Numbered from the stretch's first letter, positions 14,839 through 22,339 are shown. The stretch is DNA of 27,204 nucleotides from an uncultured Candidatus Saccharibacteria bacterium (GCA_946187605.1 CAMHRH010000001.1:1-27204); one strand, 5' to 3'. The notes: a model not told the origin generated them from the letters alone. A program made the numbers and translations.

Positions 14839-15901
14839 TAATCTTTCGCTTCGCAAAGCCGAGACAGCGTCTTGCGAAAGTTTTCGCCTGAACAGCTTTA
14901 TATTTTCCTGGCCTTATTATTAACCTAAAACCGCCAATATACTCCTCGACCAATATCCCAAATCCACTCTTAAATTCCAACAACCGGTTATTATCCGAAA
15001 AATCGCCTTCCATACCATAGAAGTTCACGCGCTTAATGCCATTATTAAAACACTTCGTCAATAAATCATCCTGCAAAACCGTCATCGCATTCATGCGACG
15101 ATATTTCTGCACTGTTCCAGAAATAAACGAAATCGTCTCATTTGGGTGATCAAAAATTATTCTTCCAGCTACCGTGTCGCCATCTTCTTTCCGACGCGCC
15201 AAGACAAAATGCACCTGTTTCCCATACGCGTCACGAATATATCGATAATATGAATGGTCGCGACTTTTTGCACCATTTTTCTCGTTACTTCCCTCCATCG
15301 CACGACCAATTTCATCCAAGTCCTCATCGCTCGTCACTTCCTCAATCGTCAAATCACCGCTACACTTGCGTAACTTATTCCGAACATTCTTCTTATAAGA
15401 CGCGCGAAGCTCATCAACATTTTTAAAGCCAGACAAATCTTTACAAGTGATCCAGCGGTTTGCTTTCGGATCGACCGCAATCGTCTTGCCAAGATAAGAA
15501 TACCCATATTTTTCAAACAATTTATAGATGCCAGAACGGTCATATTCTTCGATAATCTCACCTTTATTATCGCGAATCGACAATTTAACAGGTGGGTAAA
15601 TCTCCAACATATAAAAATTGTTCTTTTTTGCATAATCCGACACATTTTTTAACCACTCATTAATGATTTTTGTATCCGACCAATCCAAAACGCCGCCCAT
15701 CTGCACCATCGCGGCACCATTTTTTTCAAGCAATAAACAAGCAGCAATGATTTTGTTTTTATCCTTCAAACCCAAAAGCTTCGCATTCCAACCCATACGC
15801 CTTCGCACTTCTGCCCTTTCAGACATCTGATACAGATTGCCGTACGGATTCTTCTGCTCAAATCGTCGAAATTCGCCACTCTCAAGTTCAACAAAATTCA
15901 T
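14828..15901 (-). CDS. FemAB/FemX-family peptidoglycan bridge aminoacyltransferase
   Basis: FemAB proteins use aminoacyl-tRNA to add amino acids to the peptide of lipid II, building the peptidoglycan cross-bridge. The 357-residue protein has two GNAT-like halves: GWNAKLLGLKDKNKIIAACLLL and MVQMGGVLDW in the first, then SYKKNVRNKLRKC (about 169-181) and FVLARRKEDGDTVAGRIIF in the second, with YRRMNAMTVLQDDLL and the family C-terminal NFYGMEGDF..... LLEFKSGFG. The ATG is six bases from a TATAAT box, so it is probably leaderless. The amino acid added is unknown. Confidence 0.92.
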   Translation of the reverse strand: MNFVELESGEFRRFEQKNPYGNLYQMSERAEVRRRMGWNAKLLGLKDKNKIIAACLLLEKNGAAMVQMGGVLDWSDTKIINEWLKNVSDYAKKNNFYMLEIYPPVKLSIRDNKGEIIEEYDRSGIYKLFEKYGYSYLGKTIAVDPKANRWITCKDLSGFKNVDELRASYKKNVRNKLRKCSGDLTIEEVTSDEDLDEIGRAMEGSNEKNGAKSRDHSYYRYIRDAYGKQVHFVLARRKEDGDTVAGRIIFDHPNETISFISGTVQKYRRMNAMTVLQDDLLTKCFNNGIKRVNFYGMEGDFSDNNRLLEFKSGFGILVEEYIGGFRLIIRPGKYKAVQAKTFARRCLGFAKRKIIRK

Positions 15902-15907
15902 AGCTCA

Positions 15908-15913
15908 ATTATA
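15908..15913 (-). promoter_or_regulatory. -10 box of the FemAB gene, leaderless arrangement
   Basis: TATAAT on the minus strand with only six bases before the ATG. It diverges from the -10 at 15942-15947. The -35 region (AGAGTT at 17 bases) is weak. Confidence 0.55.
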
Positions 15914-15941
15914 CAACATAAGATAGAAATAACTCTTGGTG

Positions 15942-15947
15942 TATAAT
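15942..15947 (+). promoter_or_regulatory. -10 box of the DegT-family gene
   Basis: TATAAT ten bases before the ATG at 15958, again with no Shine-Dalgarno and room for hardly any leader. Confidence 0.5.
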
Positions 15948-15957
15948 AAACATAAAT

Positions 15958-17112
15958 ATGACCTACGAGGAGTCCAGCGAAAAAGTACGCCAAGCGTTGG
16001 CGAAATTTTCTAATACCAATTCAGAAGATTGGTTCCTATGTCTTAAAGCTCGCTTCGGTATGGCAGAGATTTTTTATGCACTTCATGATATAAAACCTAA
16101 TGCAGAAATCATAACTTGCCCATATACATGCATAACAGCAATAAATCCAATTCTCGTCGCCGGATTAAAACCGATCTATGCGGACATAACACCAGACTAT
16201 CTAAGCATTTATGCACCAGATGACGTTTTAGTGGGCAAAAAAACTGCCGCAATTGTTATGCAACACACCCTAGGCATCATAAAGAACAAGCAAAAAATTG
16301 CAAATTTTGCTAAAAAACATCAGATACTACTCATCGAAGACTCCGCACACTGCCTTACCCGCTTCGCCAGAGACAAAGAAAATAACATCATATCTGATAT
16401 ATCAATCCACTCGTTCGGCGTCGAAAAAATCCTCACGACCACAAAATTCGGCGGAGCTATCTACGTCAATCCCCTGCTTCGCGAAAAAAATCCAGAATTA
16501 TATAAAAATATCACCACGCGACTTAAAAATCTACCAAAACCAGATCGCTCCATGAGTTTTCGCATGCGGACATATCGTTACAATAACGCCGTTTTACAAA
16601 GGCTCCCATCCGGAATCAAGCAAAATCTCCGAAATTTCGAAATAAAAACCGGCATTCTTGAGCCAGCAATCTACCCTTTTGAGCAAGAAGCAAAGCAAGA
16701 CCAATCACAAACCACAAACAGCTATATCAACGAACGCATATTATCTCAAATTGAAACTCTAAAATCCAACTTTATTCGCCGCGAAGCTAACGTCAACTTA
16801 TACCAAAAACACCTAAAATCTAAGAAATTCGAGAAAATCATCACAAAAACTGAGCCGCTACTGGCATACCCTATTATTTTCAACACCACCACTCAGGCCA
16901 ACCAGGCCTACGCCATGCTCAGCTCGGAATCCTATTTTATCCGCCGCTGGTATTCCCCACTACTCTACCCAGGCCCGAAAAACATCAAAGATTACTTCTA
17001 TAATCCTAAAAAATGCCCGATCGCCGAAAAAATCTGCCAAAAAACCTTATGCCTACCAACAGATTTGCCAATAATCGAAACACAGAAAATCATCAAGCTG
17101 CTAAACGATTAA
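15958..17112 (+). CDS. DegT/DnrJ/EryC1-family PLP aminotransferase
   Basis: Family members transaminate keto-sugars (nucleotide-linked) to make amino sugars for surface glycans. In this 384-residue protein the early CPYTCITAINPILVAGLKPIYADI block (54-77), LLIEDSAH (124-131) and HSFGVEKI with PLP-binding Lys157, followed by KFGGAIYV, are as expected. The middle (about 190-250) is unusually polar. A GP-x-N block and the LCLPTDLPI end fit the C-terminal domain. It is codirectional with no neighbour, so its pathway is not shown; a link to the glycan operon at 22563 is conjecture. The family is well supported, the substrate is not. Confidence 0.87.
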   Translation: MTYEESSEKVRQALAKFSNTNSEDWFLCLKARFGMAEIFYALHDIKPNAEIITCPYTCITAINPILVAGLKPIYADITPDYLSIYAPDDVLVGKKTAAIVMQHTLGIIKNKQKIANFAKKHQILLIEDSAHCLTRFARDKENNIISDISIHSFGVEKILTTTKFGGAIYVNPLLREKNPELYKNITTRLKNLPKPDRSMSFRMRTYRYNNAVLQRLPSGIKQNLRNFEIKTGILEPAIYPFEQEAKQDQSQTTNSYINERILSQIETLKSNFIRREANVNLYQKHLKSKKFEKIITKTEPLLAYPIIFNTTTQANQAYAMLSSESYFIRRWYSPLLYPGPKNIKDYFYNPKKCPIAEKICQKTLCLPTDLPIIETQKIIKLLND

Positions 17113-17123
17113 TTTAGCTCTAA

Positions 17124-17150
17124 TGCGCGAAGCGCAAAAAAATTTTTTTT
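17124..17150 (+). terminator. Terminator of the DegT-family gene
   Basis: TGCGC, loop GAA and GCGCA followed by A and T runs (T at 17143-17150). The A run before the T run means it could also act on the minus strand for the fragment at 17158. Confidence 0.65.
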
Positions 17151-17157
17151 CAAAAAA

Positions 17158-17364
17158 TCACTTTTTATCAAAATCAGACAGATCAAACAAAGGACGCTTC
17201 CCCTCGTCCTTAATTTTTTGCGCTTTTTTTAGCAATTTTCGCAAACCAAGTTCTGAATTAGCCGAACCGACATGAACCGTCTTAACGACTTCCCCGTTCT
17301 GCTTCCAGCAAACCTGAACACCAGTTGCTCCGCTTAAAGTCTTGAACTTCCTAATAAAGGCCAT
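17158..17364 (-). pseudogene. N-terminal fragment of an IS1634/IS4-type transposase
   Basis: The 68-residue frame begins MAFIRKFKTLSGATGVQVC and continues to KTVHVGSANSELGLRKLL, which resembles the N-terminal domain of IS4-superfamily transposases of the IS1634 kind. That family goes on for several hundred residues with a DDE domain. Here the frame ends with LSDFDKK and a stop, and the adjoining DNA belongs to the DegT gene and its terminator. No terminal inverted repeats were seen. It is either a remnant of an insertion or a small domesticated DNA-binding protein. The ATG at 17362-17364 is preferred over the GTG two codons upstream; neither has a clear ribosome site. Confidence 0.5.
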
Positions 17365-17448
17365 AAGCACATTTTAACATTTCCCCATTTTTATGCACAC
17401 AGGCCAGCTAAAAATAACCATAACAATAATCTAATTATTAGCACCCAC

Positions 17449-17477
17449 TTGCATTAGCATCCCGCTTACGTTATACT
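17449..17477 (+). promoter_or_regulatory. Promoter of the leader region before valS
   Basis: TTGCAT (17449-17454), 17 bases and TATACT (17472-17477). Transcription would begin near 17484, about 320 bases before valS, inside a stretch without genes. Confidence 0.55.
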
Positions 17478-17483
17478 AAGACC

Positions 17484-17710
17484 ATCAAACGTATTGTTTG
17501 GTAGGTTGAGTAAATATCATAGGAAAGAGCATAGTCCTAAAATATTTACTATGTTTTGTCAATGGTTTCACGTGAAAACATAAGCGTATTTTTATGCATT
17601 TTTTCATGTGATTTTTTTATTAAATAACACAACCTACCCCTGTTAGCCAAGCAAAAAACAGAGAAGGGAACGCGCCGGACGAACTATATAGCAACCGTAT
17701 AAGCGCCCTT
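17484..17710 (+). ncRNA. Putative structured RNA upstream of valS
   Basis: No gene is visible between 17371 and 17800. After the promoter, GGTAGGTTG (17500-17508) is an exact complement of CAACCTACC (17630-17638), which would close a 139-base domain. Inside, AGTAAATAT (17509-17517) pairs with ATATTTACT (17542-17550), with TAGGA/TCCTA extending it. A first hairpin (17484-17502) competes with the closing stem for three bases. A further stem pairs AAGGG and CGC (17664-17673) with GCGCCCTT (17703-17710). It could be an independent small RNA or a valS leader. There is no U-run at its end, and I match it to no known family. Confidence 0.35.
17564..17581. other. parS-like palindrome
   Basis: The 12-base perfect palindrome TTTCACGTGAAA (17566-17577) is the core of the bacterial ParB-binding site parS (consensus TGTTTCACGTGAAACA); 13 of 16 positions agree. 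A palindrome without a loop suits a DNA-bound dimer better than an RNA hairpin. A DnaA-box sequence TTATGCACA lies at 17391-17399, but one such match is expected by chance in a window this long. Confidence 0.45.
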
Positions 17711-17769
17711 AAAAATATGTCATAATATGGATTCAAATCAATACAGTAATACTTCTCCTACCCCTGTTA
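17633..17769 (+). repeat. 13-base direct repeat before valS
   Basis: CCTACCCCTGTTA occurs at 17633-17645 and 17757-17769. Ten bases of it, CTACCCCTGT, occur again just before the tsaD -10 box (13776-13785). The first copy overlaps the 3' arm of the long-range stem. It may be a protein-binding site shared by the tsaD and valS upstream regions. Confidence 0.45.
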
Positions 17770-17788
17770 TAAACCAGCAAAGCTATGC

Positions 17789-17794
17789 TATAAT
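17789..17794 (+). promoter_or_regulatory. -10 box of valS, leaderless arrangement
   Basis: TATAAT with extended TGC, ending six bases before the valS ATG. Transcripts from here would start at the ATG; those from 17484 would carry a long leader. Confidence 0.6.
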
Positions 17795-17800
17795 ATAGCC

Positions 17801-20362
17801 ATGAAATTCAGCAAAGCTTACGAACCGGATCAATACGAACCGGAAATTTATGCATTATGGGAAAAGTCCGACGCCTTTAAGCCGCGTGCGGACAAAAAAG
17901 CAGAGAACTATACGATAGTTATGCCACCGCCAAACGCCAACGGCAACCTCCATATCGGACACGGTCTCACAATCGCACTAGAAGACATTCTTACACGCTA
18001 CCACCGACTCAAAGGTGACAATACCTGGTATATTCCTGGAGCCGACCATGCCGGATTTGAAACATGGGTAGTTTACGAAAGAAAGCTCGATTCAGAAGGC
18101 AAAACGCGCTTCGACTACAGTCGCGACGATCTCTACTCGCAAGTATGGAACTTCGTCCATGAGCAGCGCGGCAATATGGAGCTACAACTTCGTGCACTAG
18201 GCGCATCTTGCGACTGGAGTTCGCTAACATTCACGCTTGATCAAAAAGTCGTCGATACCGTCTATAACACTTTCGAAAAGCTCTGGAAACAAGGCCTCAT
18301 CTATAGAGGGAAAAAACTTGTAAACTATTGTACAAAACATCAAACCGCCTTTGCTGATATCGAAGTAACTCATAAAGACGAAAAGGGCAAACTATGGCAG
18401 ATCGCCTACCCACTCGTTACGCCAAAAGCTGGCATCACAGAGCTAATCGTCTCAACTACGCGCCCAGAAACCCTTATGGGCGATACTGCAGTCGCAGTTA
18501 ATCCTAAAGATGAACGCTACAAGAACATAATTGGACAGAAAGTCAAGCTACCACTCACTGACCGCAAAATTGAAATAATCGCCGACGAACATGCTGACCC
18601 TGAATATGGAACTGGCGTCGTAAAAATCACCCCAGCACACGATCAGAACGACTATGAGGTAGGCCAACGCCACAATCTCGAAATGATTACAGTTATTGGC
18701 TTTGATGGCAAGATGACACTAGCCGCCGGCGCCAATTACGAAGGCCTTACGACAACCGAAGCTCGCCAAAAAGTTTTAGCCGACCTCGAAGACCAAGGCC
18801 TCCTCAGAGGGGAAGAACCAATCGTTCACTCAGTTGGCCACTGCTACAAATGCGATACCGTCATCGAACCGCTCCTCAAAGAGCAATGGTTCGTCAACGT
18901 CAAGCCACTCGCAACCGAAGCAATTAATGCTCTCAAAGAAAACCGCATCAAATTCCACCCAGAGAACAAAAAACGCGTCCTCATCGATTATCTTAAAAAC
19001 CTCAAAGACTGGAACATTTCACGCCAGATTCCATGGGGCATCCCAATCCCGGCCTTCGTCAATATCGACGACCCAACTGACTGGATTTTCGATACACGCG
19101 TCGACCAATCCGAAATCGAAAAGAATGGCAAAACCTATCGCCGCGACGAGGATACTTTTGATACTTGGTTTAGCTCTGGACAATGGCCATACATCACCAC
19201 CAGTGACCGCAAACAACATTACCCAATCAGCGTAATGGAGACGGCAGCCGACATCCTCTTCCCATGGGTTGGCCGCATGATTATGCTTGGCCTCTACAAT
19301 ACTGGCGACGTTCCTTTCAAAGACGTCTACCTTCACGGCCTCGTGCTCGACGAAAAGGGCATCAAAATGTCCAAATCCAAAGGCAACGTCATTAACCCAA
19401 TTGAAATCGTCGCAAAATACGGCTCCGACGCACTCCGCCTCGGTCTTATCGCTAGCCGCAGCGCCGGCGTAAATCAAGCCTTTAGCAGCTCTAAAGTCGT
19501 CGCCAGCCGCAACCTTTGCAACAAGATCTGGAACATTTCACGCCTCATTCAAGACATGGTAGATAACTCTGAGACCGAAGCCGTCGAACTCGAAATCAAG
19601 AGCAACGGGGAAGACTGGATTATTCGCGAAATCAACCGCACAAACAAAGAAATCCAAAAGCTCCTCGAGCACTATCGCTTCGCGGAAGCCGGTGACGCCA
19701 TCTACGATCTCATTTGGAACAAATACGCAGACTGGTTCCTCGAGGGCGAAAAACTCTGGAAGAACATACCGCTCCTCAAGAGCACACTCGAGCAAATCTT
19801 GATTATGCTTCACCCATTCGCACCATTCGTCACCGAAACCATCTGGCAAACCTTAAGCTGGACCGACGGCATGGTCATCACCGCAAAATGGCCTCAGGAG
19901 CTCAAATTCAGCCCCGCAAAGGCTAAAAACTTTGAAGAGCTAATCACTATCGTCACTAACGTCAGAAGTCACTTCCAGAGCCTCCCAGGCGCAAATAGCT
20001 ATCCAATCGCATTCTACGACGACAAACTCATCTACGACAACCAGCTGCTCATCCAGCACTACACCAAAGCACCTGGCGTTCCACAAATCAAACCAGAAGA
20101 CGCCAAAGGCCTACATCTCGCCATCGCAGGGCACCCAAACATTTATCTCGAAATCCCAGCCGATATTCACGCAAAATACAAAGCAAATCTCGAGAATCGC
20201 ATTATGAGCCTCGGTCGCGAAATTGAAGTCCTCGAAACACGCCTACGCAATCCAAGCTACGTCAAGAAAGCACCAAAAGAACTCGTAGATGAAACCAAGA
20301 ATCAACTCGAAACAAAACAAAAACTCCTCGACGATATGAAGGCTGAGTTCGAACTCGCCTAA
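17801..20362 (+). CDS. valS: Valyl-tRNA synthetase
   Basis: It charges tRNA-Val with valine and edits mis-charged threonine. The 853-residue length is near that of bacterial ValRS. HIGH is at 51-54 in PPPNANGNLHIGHGL, KMSKS at 522-526 in GIKMSKSKGNVINP. The CP1 editing domain is present (STTRPETLMGDTAVAVNP, about 218-235), as are WNISRQIPWGIPIPAF and DTWFSSGQWP. A C-terminal coiled-coil arm (about 790-853, RIMSLGREIEVLETRL) is typical of ValRS and separates it from IleRS. It carries its own promoter and a strong terminator, so it is monocistronic. Confidence 0.97.
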   Translation: MKFSKAYEPDQYEPEIYALWEKSDAFKPRADKKAENYTIVMPPPNANGNLHIGHGLTIALEDILTRYHRLKGDNTWYIPGADHAGFETWVVYERKLDSEGKTRFDYSRDDLYSQVWNFVHEQRGNMELQLRALGASCDWSSLTFTLDQKVVDTVYNTFEKLWKQGLIYRGKKLVNYCTKHQTAFADIEVTHKDEKGKLWQIAYPLVTPKAGITELIVSTTRPETLMGDTAVAVNPKDERYKNIIGQKVKLPLTDRKIEIIADEHADPEYGTGVVKITPAHDQNDYEVGQRHNLEMITVIGFDGKMTLAAGANYEGLTTTEARQKVLADLEDQGLLRGEEPIVHSVGHCYKCDTVIEPLLKEQWFVNVKPLATEAINALKENRIKFHPENKKRVLIDYLKNLKDWNISRQIPWGIPIPAFVNIDDPTDWIFDTRVDQSEIEKNGKTYRRDEDTFDTWFSSGQWPYITTSDRKQHYPISVMETAADILFPWVGRMIMLGLYNTGDVPFKDVYLHGLVLDEKGIKMSKSKGNVINPIEIVAKYGSDALRLGLIASRSAGVNQAFSSSKVVASRNLCNKIWNISRLIQDMVDNSETEAVELEIKSNGEDWIIREINRTNKEIQKLLEHYRFAEAGDAIYDLIWNKYADWFLEGEKLWKNIPLLKSTLEQILIMLHPFAPFVTETIWQTLSWTDGMVITAKWPQELKFSPAKAKNFEELITIVTNVRSHFQSLPGANSYPIAFYDDKLIYDNQLLIQHYTKAPGVPQIKPEDAKGLHLAIAGHPNIYLEIPADIHAKYKANLENRIMSLGREIEVLETRLRNPSYVKKAPKELVDETKNQLETKQKLLDDMKAEFELA

Positions 20363-20377
20363 CTATCGCCACAAGCT

Positions 20378-20408
20378 AAAAAGAACGGGCAAGGCACCCG
20401 TTCTTTTT
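20378..20408 (+). terminator. Terminator of valS
   Basis: GAACGGG (20383-20389) pairs with CCCGTTC (20397-20403) around a seven-base loop; flanking A5 and T5 extend the stem and form the tail. Confidence 0.85.
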
Positions 20409-20418
20409 ATTCCTATGC

Positions 20419-20447
20419 TTGACAATTTAGCAAATCTATGATATTAT
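20419..20447 (+). promoter_or_regulatory. Promoter of the 20515 gene
   Basis: TTGACA (20419-20424), 17 bases and TATTAT (20442-20447). It resembles the hairpin-array promoter at 8796 in the spacer as well as in the two boxes. The leader is about 60 bases. Confidence 0.75.
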
Positions 20448-20514
20448 AAAAGTACTAGTTATCTCTGCAATACGGCAGACTAGTGAACTTTAGACAATAA
20501 GGAGCTGATTATGA

Positions 20515-21258
20515 ATGAGCATAAGCATACGCATGTTATGGGGGAACAGTCCCGAAACATTAAAAATACCACCAATAAAAGACTACAAAGAGCACATCGA
20601 TAACGCATATCGGTGGCTAACCAACAGTCAAAACGGCCTGTCAGATATCCAGAATATGAAAATGCCGGCGCTGGCGCTGCCAAGTATTCCAAATTACGAG
20701 GAATACGAACCAGCAGCCTACAATTGGGCAAAATCATTATCGCTCAACCAGGAGCGACGCCCATTCGACGGGACACTCGATGGACTGGTGGCAAACTATA
20801 CAAATCATTGCTCTATCTTCATAGGGCAAGAAGGTGACGGCTTCCTAAGAGTATTTTGGCACGAGTCAAAGAAGAGTATCATCTACTCATTAAGCAAACG
20901 CGTAGTTGAGCAAATGAAGATCAACAACCGGAACCTTCTAAACTATTTACTCCGAAACGGGGTATATGCATTCCTCGAGAGGAATGCCAACATCCAAGAT
21001 GCGATCCAATACATTCCGTCCCTGGATGATTATGTATCCCCCTACGGGACGCATATGTCACTCTTCGTTAACAGCACCAAAAAAGACGACGCTTTTTTGC
21101 GCTTCTACGATAGAGGACAGAAAACAGAAGCAGTCATGCGCATACGCACCTCAAATCTCGACTCCGAACTTACTGAGTACTTAGTAAGAAACGGGGTATA
21201 TGCATTCCTTGAGAGTACAGACGAGTACGAGTGCGAACGCGTATTCCACACAACATAA
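20515..21258 (+). CDS. Unknown protein with internal duplication
   Basis: The 247-residue product has no signal peptide or membrane helix. Two related units cover the second half: about 97-155 (CSIFIGQEGDGFLRVFW ... LLRNGVYAFLER) and about 180-237 (MSLFVNSTKKDDAFLRFY ... LVRNGVYAFLES), each ending in RNGVYAFLE. I know no family with this unit. AAGGAG lies ten bases before the ATG used; another ATG four bases upstream (20511) has better spacing but opens a different frame of 30 codons, which could tune translation or mark a frameshift. It has its own promoter and terminator. Confidence 0.75.
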   Translation: MSISIRMLWGNSPETLKIPPIKDYKEHIDNAYRWLTNSQNGLSDIQNMKMPALALPSIPNYEEYEPAAYNWAKSLSLNQERRPFDGTLDGLVANYTNHCSIFIGQEGDGFLRVFWHESKKSIIYSLSKRVVEQMKINNRNLLNYLLRNGVYAFLERNANIQDAIQYIPSLDDYVSPYGTHMSLFVNSTKKDDAFLRFYDRGQKTEAVMRIRTSNLDSELTEYLVRNGVYAFLESTDEYECERVFHTT

Positions 21259-21264
21259 AGCACG

Positions 21265-21290
21265 GCCTCGCCAACCCGGCGGGGCTTTTT
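21265..21290 (+). terminator. Terminator of the 20515 gene
   Basis: GCCTCGCC pairs with GGCGGGGC (one T-G pair) around AACCC and is followed by five T. Confidence 0.85.
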
Positions 21291-21295
21291 GCTAC

Positions 21296-21324
21296 TTGAC
21301 AAAACATAAGAAGTTTGCTATAGT
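21296..21324 (+). promoter_or_regulatory. Promoter of the 21375 gene
   Basis: TTGACA (21296-21301), 17 bases and TATAGT (21319-21324). The spacer, ACATAAGAA.TTTG, nearly repeats that of the orphan promoter at 760-788. Confidence 0.7.
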
Positions 21325-21374
21325 GAAAGTATCGGGTATCACAAAAACAAAAACCAAACAAAAAAGGAGATTTT

Positions 21375-21746
21375 GTGAACGCAGAAAAGCCAAGCTACAC
21401 AAAAGAGGAGTGCATACAAGATATTCAGGAAGAAAATGCCTGGTTGCAAGAACAGCAAGAAAAAGCTGAAGCAGCCGGTGACGCCGATACGGCTAAGAAA
21501 GCTGCTGGCTATATCCTGAAGAACGAGAATCTTCTCAAAGCTCTAAACGGCGAACCTGCCCCAGACTCAAGCCCAACCCCAGGCCCAGAAGGCGCCATGC
21601 AAATCGCCAATGCTACATCCAGCGAAAACGAACCACTCGCTAAAGACGAAGACGAGTACACAGTCTTAGCCGATGGAACCATCTTCAAAAATAAAGCCGA
21701 CGCATTGCAAGCGAAAGCAGGCGTCGATGAAAAATTCGAACGCTAA
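21375..21746 (+). CDS. Small acidic protein, unknown
   Basis: The 123-residue product starts at GTG with AAAGGAG about six bases upstream, the best ribosome site in the segment. The N-terminal 55 residues are helical and Glu/Lys/Gln-rich. A Pro/Ser linker (APDSSPTPGPEG) follows, and then a short acidic C-terminal part with YTVLADGTIFKNKADALQAK. There is no membrane segment or cysteine beyond one near the start. It has its own promoter and terminator. The family is not recognised. Confidence 0.7.
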   Translation: MNAEKPSYTKEECIQDIQEENAWLQEQQEKAEAAGDADTAKKAAGYILKNENLLKALNGEPAPDSSPTPGPEGAMQIANATSSENEPLAKDEDEYTVLADGTIFKNKADALQAKAGVDEKFER

Positions 21747-21773
21747 TAGAATATTGCGATGTTCTCACAGAAA

Positions 21774-21797
21774 AGTAGCCCCAAGGGGCTACTTTTT
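21774..21797. terminator. Shared terminator between 21375 gene and HIT gene
   Basis: AGTAGCCC (21774-21781) pairs with GGGCTACT (21786-21793), with a T run on the plus side and a shorter CTTTT on the minus side. Confidence 0.75.
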
Positions 21798-21803
21798 GCT
21801 GTC

Positions 21804-22169
21804 CTAGAATGCAAGTTTTTCTTGAATTTCTTTAAACTCATCTTCTGTCAAACTAAGAGTACGGCCATATTCCCAAGATTCATCCATCGGCATCAAATGC
21901 ACATGCGCGTGCGGCACATCAGTACCAATCACCTTCATTAAAGTACGGCGGCCAGATACCTCCTCCATATGCGCCGAAACCTTTTTAACAGCCGCCCACA
22001 ACGCACTCCAGTCCTCATCCGGCAGATCATAAATCTTATCAACTTCAACTTTCGGAACAACCAAAGTATGCCCCTTACTCTCCGGATTTATATCAAGAAA
22101 TGCATAAGTCTTATCATCTTCATAGATTTTATAGGACGGAATCTCGCCCGCGATAATCTTCGAAAAAAT
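21804..22169 (-). CDS. HIT-family hydrolase, start codon not canonical
   Basis: Histidine-triad proteins hydrolyse nucleotide phosphoramidates or dinucleoside polyphosphates. The triad PHAHVHLMP is present near the C-terminus. The conserved N-terminal block FSKIIAGEIPSYKIYEDD and then FLDINPESKGHTLVVPK is readable on the minus strand, so the gene must begin near 22169. In that frame no ATG, GTG or TTG lies between the upstream TAA and TTG at 22064, and the TTG would cut off the conserved block. I place the start at ATT (22167-22169), a rare but known initiation codon, giving 121 residues. A sequencing error or a mutated start (AAT in place of ATG two codons upstream) is the alternative. tRNA-Ser lies just upstream. 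Confidence 0.8.
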   Translation of the reverse strand: MFSKIIAGEIPSYKIYEDDKTYAFLDINPESKGHTLVVPKVEVDKIYDLPDEDWSALWAAVKKVSAHMEEVSGRRTLMKVIGTDVPHAHVHLMPMDESWEYGRTLSLTEDEFKEIQEKLAF

Positions 22170-22180
22170 ACTATTTTAAC

Positions 22181-22204
22181 AAAAAAAACGACCCCTAGAG
22201 GCCG
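22181..22204 (-). terminator. Terminator of tRNA-Ser(CGA)
   Basis: On the minus strand CGGCCTC and GGGGTCG form a stem with two G-U pairs, followed by eight T. It ends only about ten bases before the HIT coding region. Confidence 0.6.
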
Positions 22205-22216
22205 GTTCATTCTTCC

Positions 22217-22304
22217 TGGCGGAAGCGAGAGGATTCGAACCTCCGAGACCTTGCGGCCTACACGATTTCGAGTCGTGCGCCTTCAACCACTCGGCCACGC
22301 TTCC
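22217..22304 (-). tRNA. tRNA-Ser (anticodon CGA)
   Basis: On the minus strand GGAAGCG pairs with CGCTTCC, followed by G and an encoded CCA (22217-22219). The anticodon loop is CTCGAAA with CGA, the T arm is GAGGTTCGAATCCTC, and there is a long variable arm. It reads UCG. Confidence 0.95.
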
Positions 22305-22310
22305 ATCACT

Positions 22311-22339
22311 ATCTTATCACAGAACCGCCACCCCTTCAA
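22311..22339 (-). promoter_or_regulatory. Promoter of tRNA-Ser(CGA)
   Basis: TTGAAG (22334-22339), 17 bases and TAAGAT (22311-22316) on the minus strand. TTGAAGGGGTGGCG (22326-22339) is repeated exactly upstream of dnaE (743-756). Confidence 0.6.

Noticed and set aside
17484..17800. T-box riboswitch controlling valS
   Set aside because: A GGGAACGCG stretch at 17666-17674 faintly recalls the T-box core, but TGG-N-ACCGCG is absent, no specifier loop with a valine codon could be assigned, and there is no terminator/antiterminator pair. valS also has a -10 box right at its ATG.
17391..17800. Chromosomal replication origin
   Set aside because: Only one DnaA box (TTATGCACA) was found, which chance explains, and neither dnaA nor dnaN is in the window. 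Only the parS-like site is kept as an observation.
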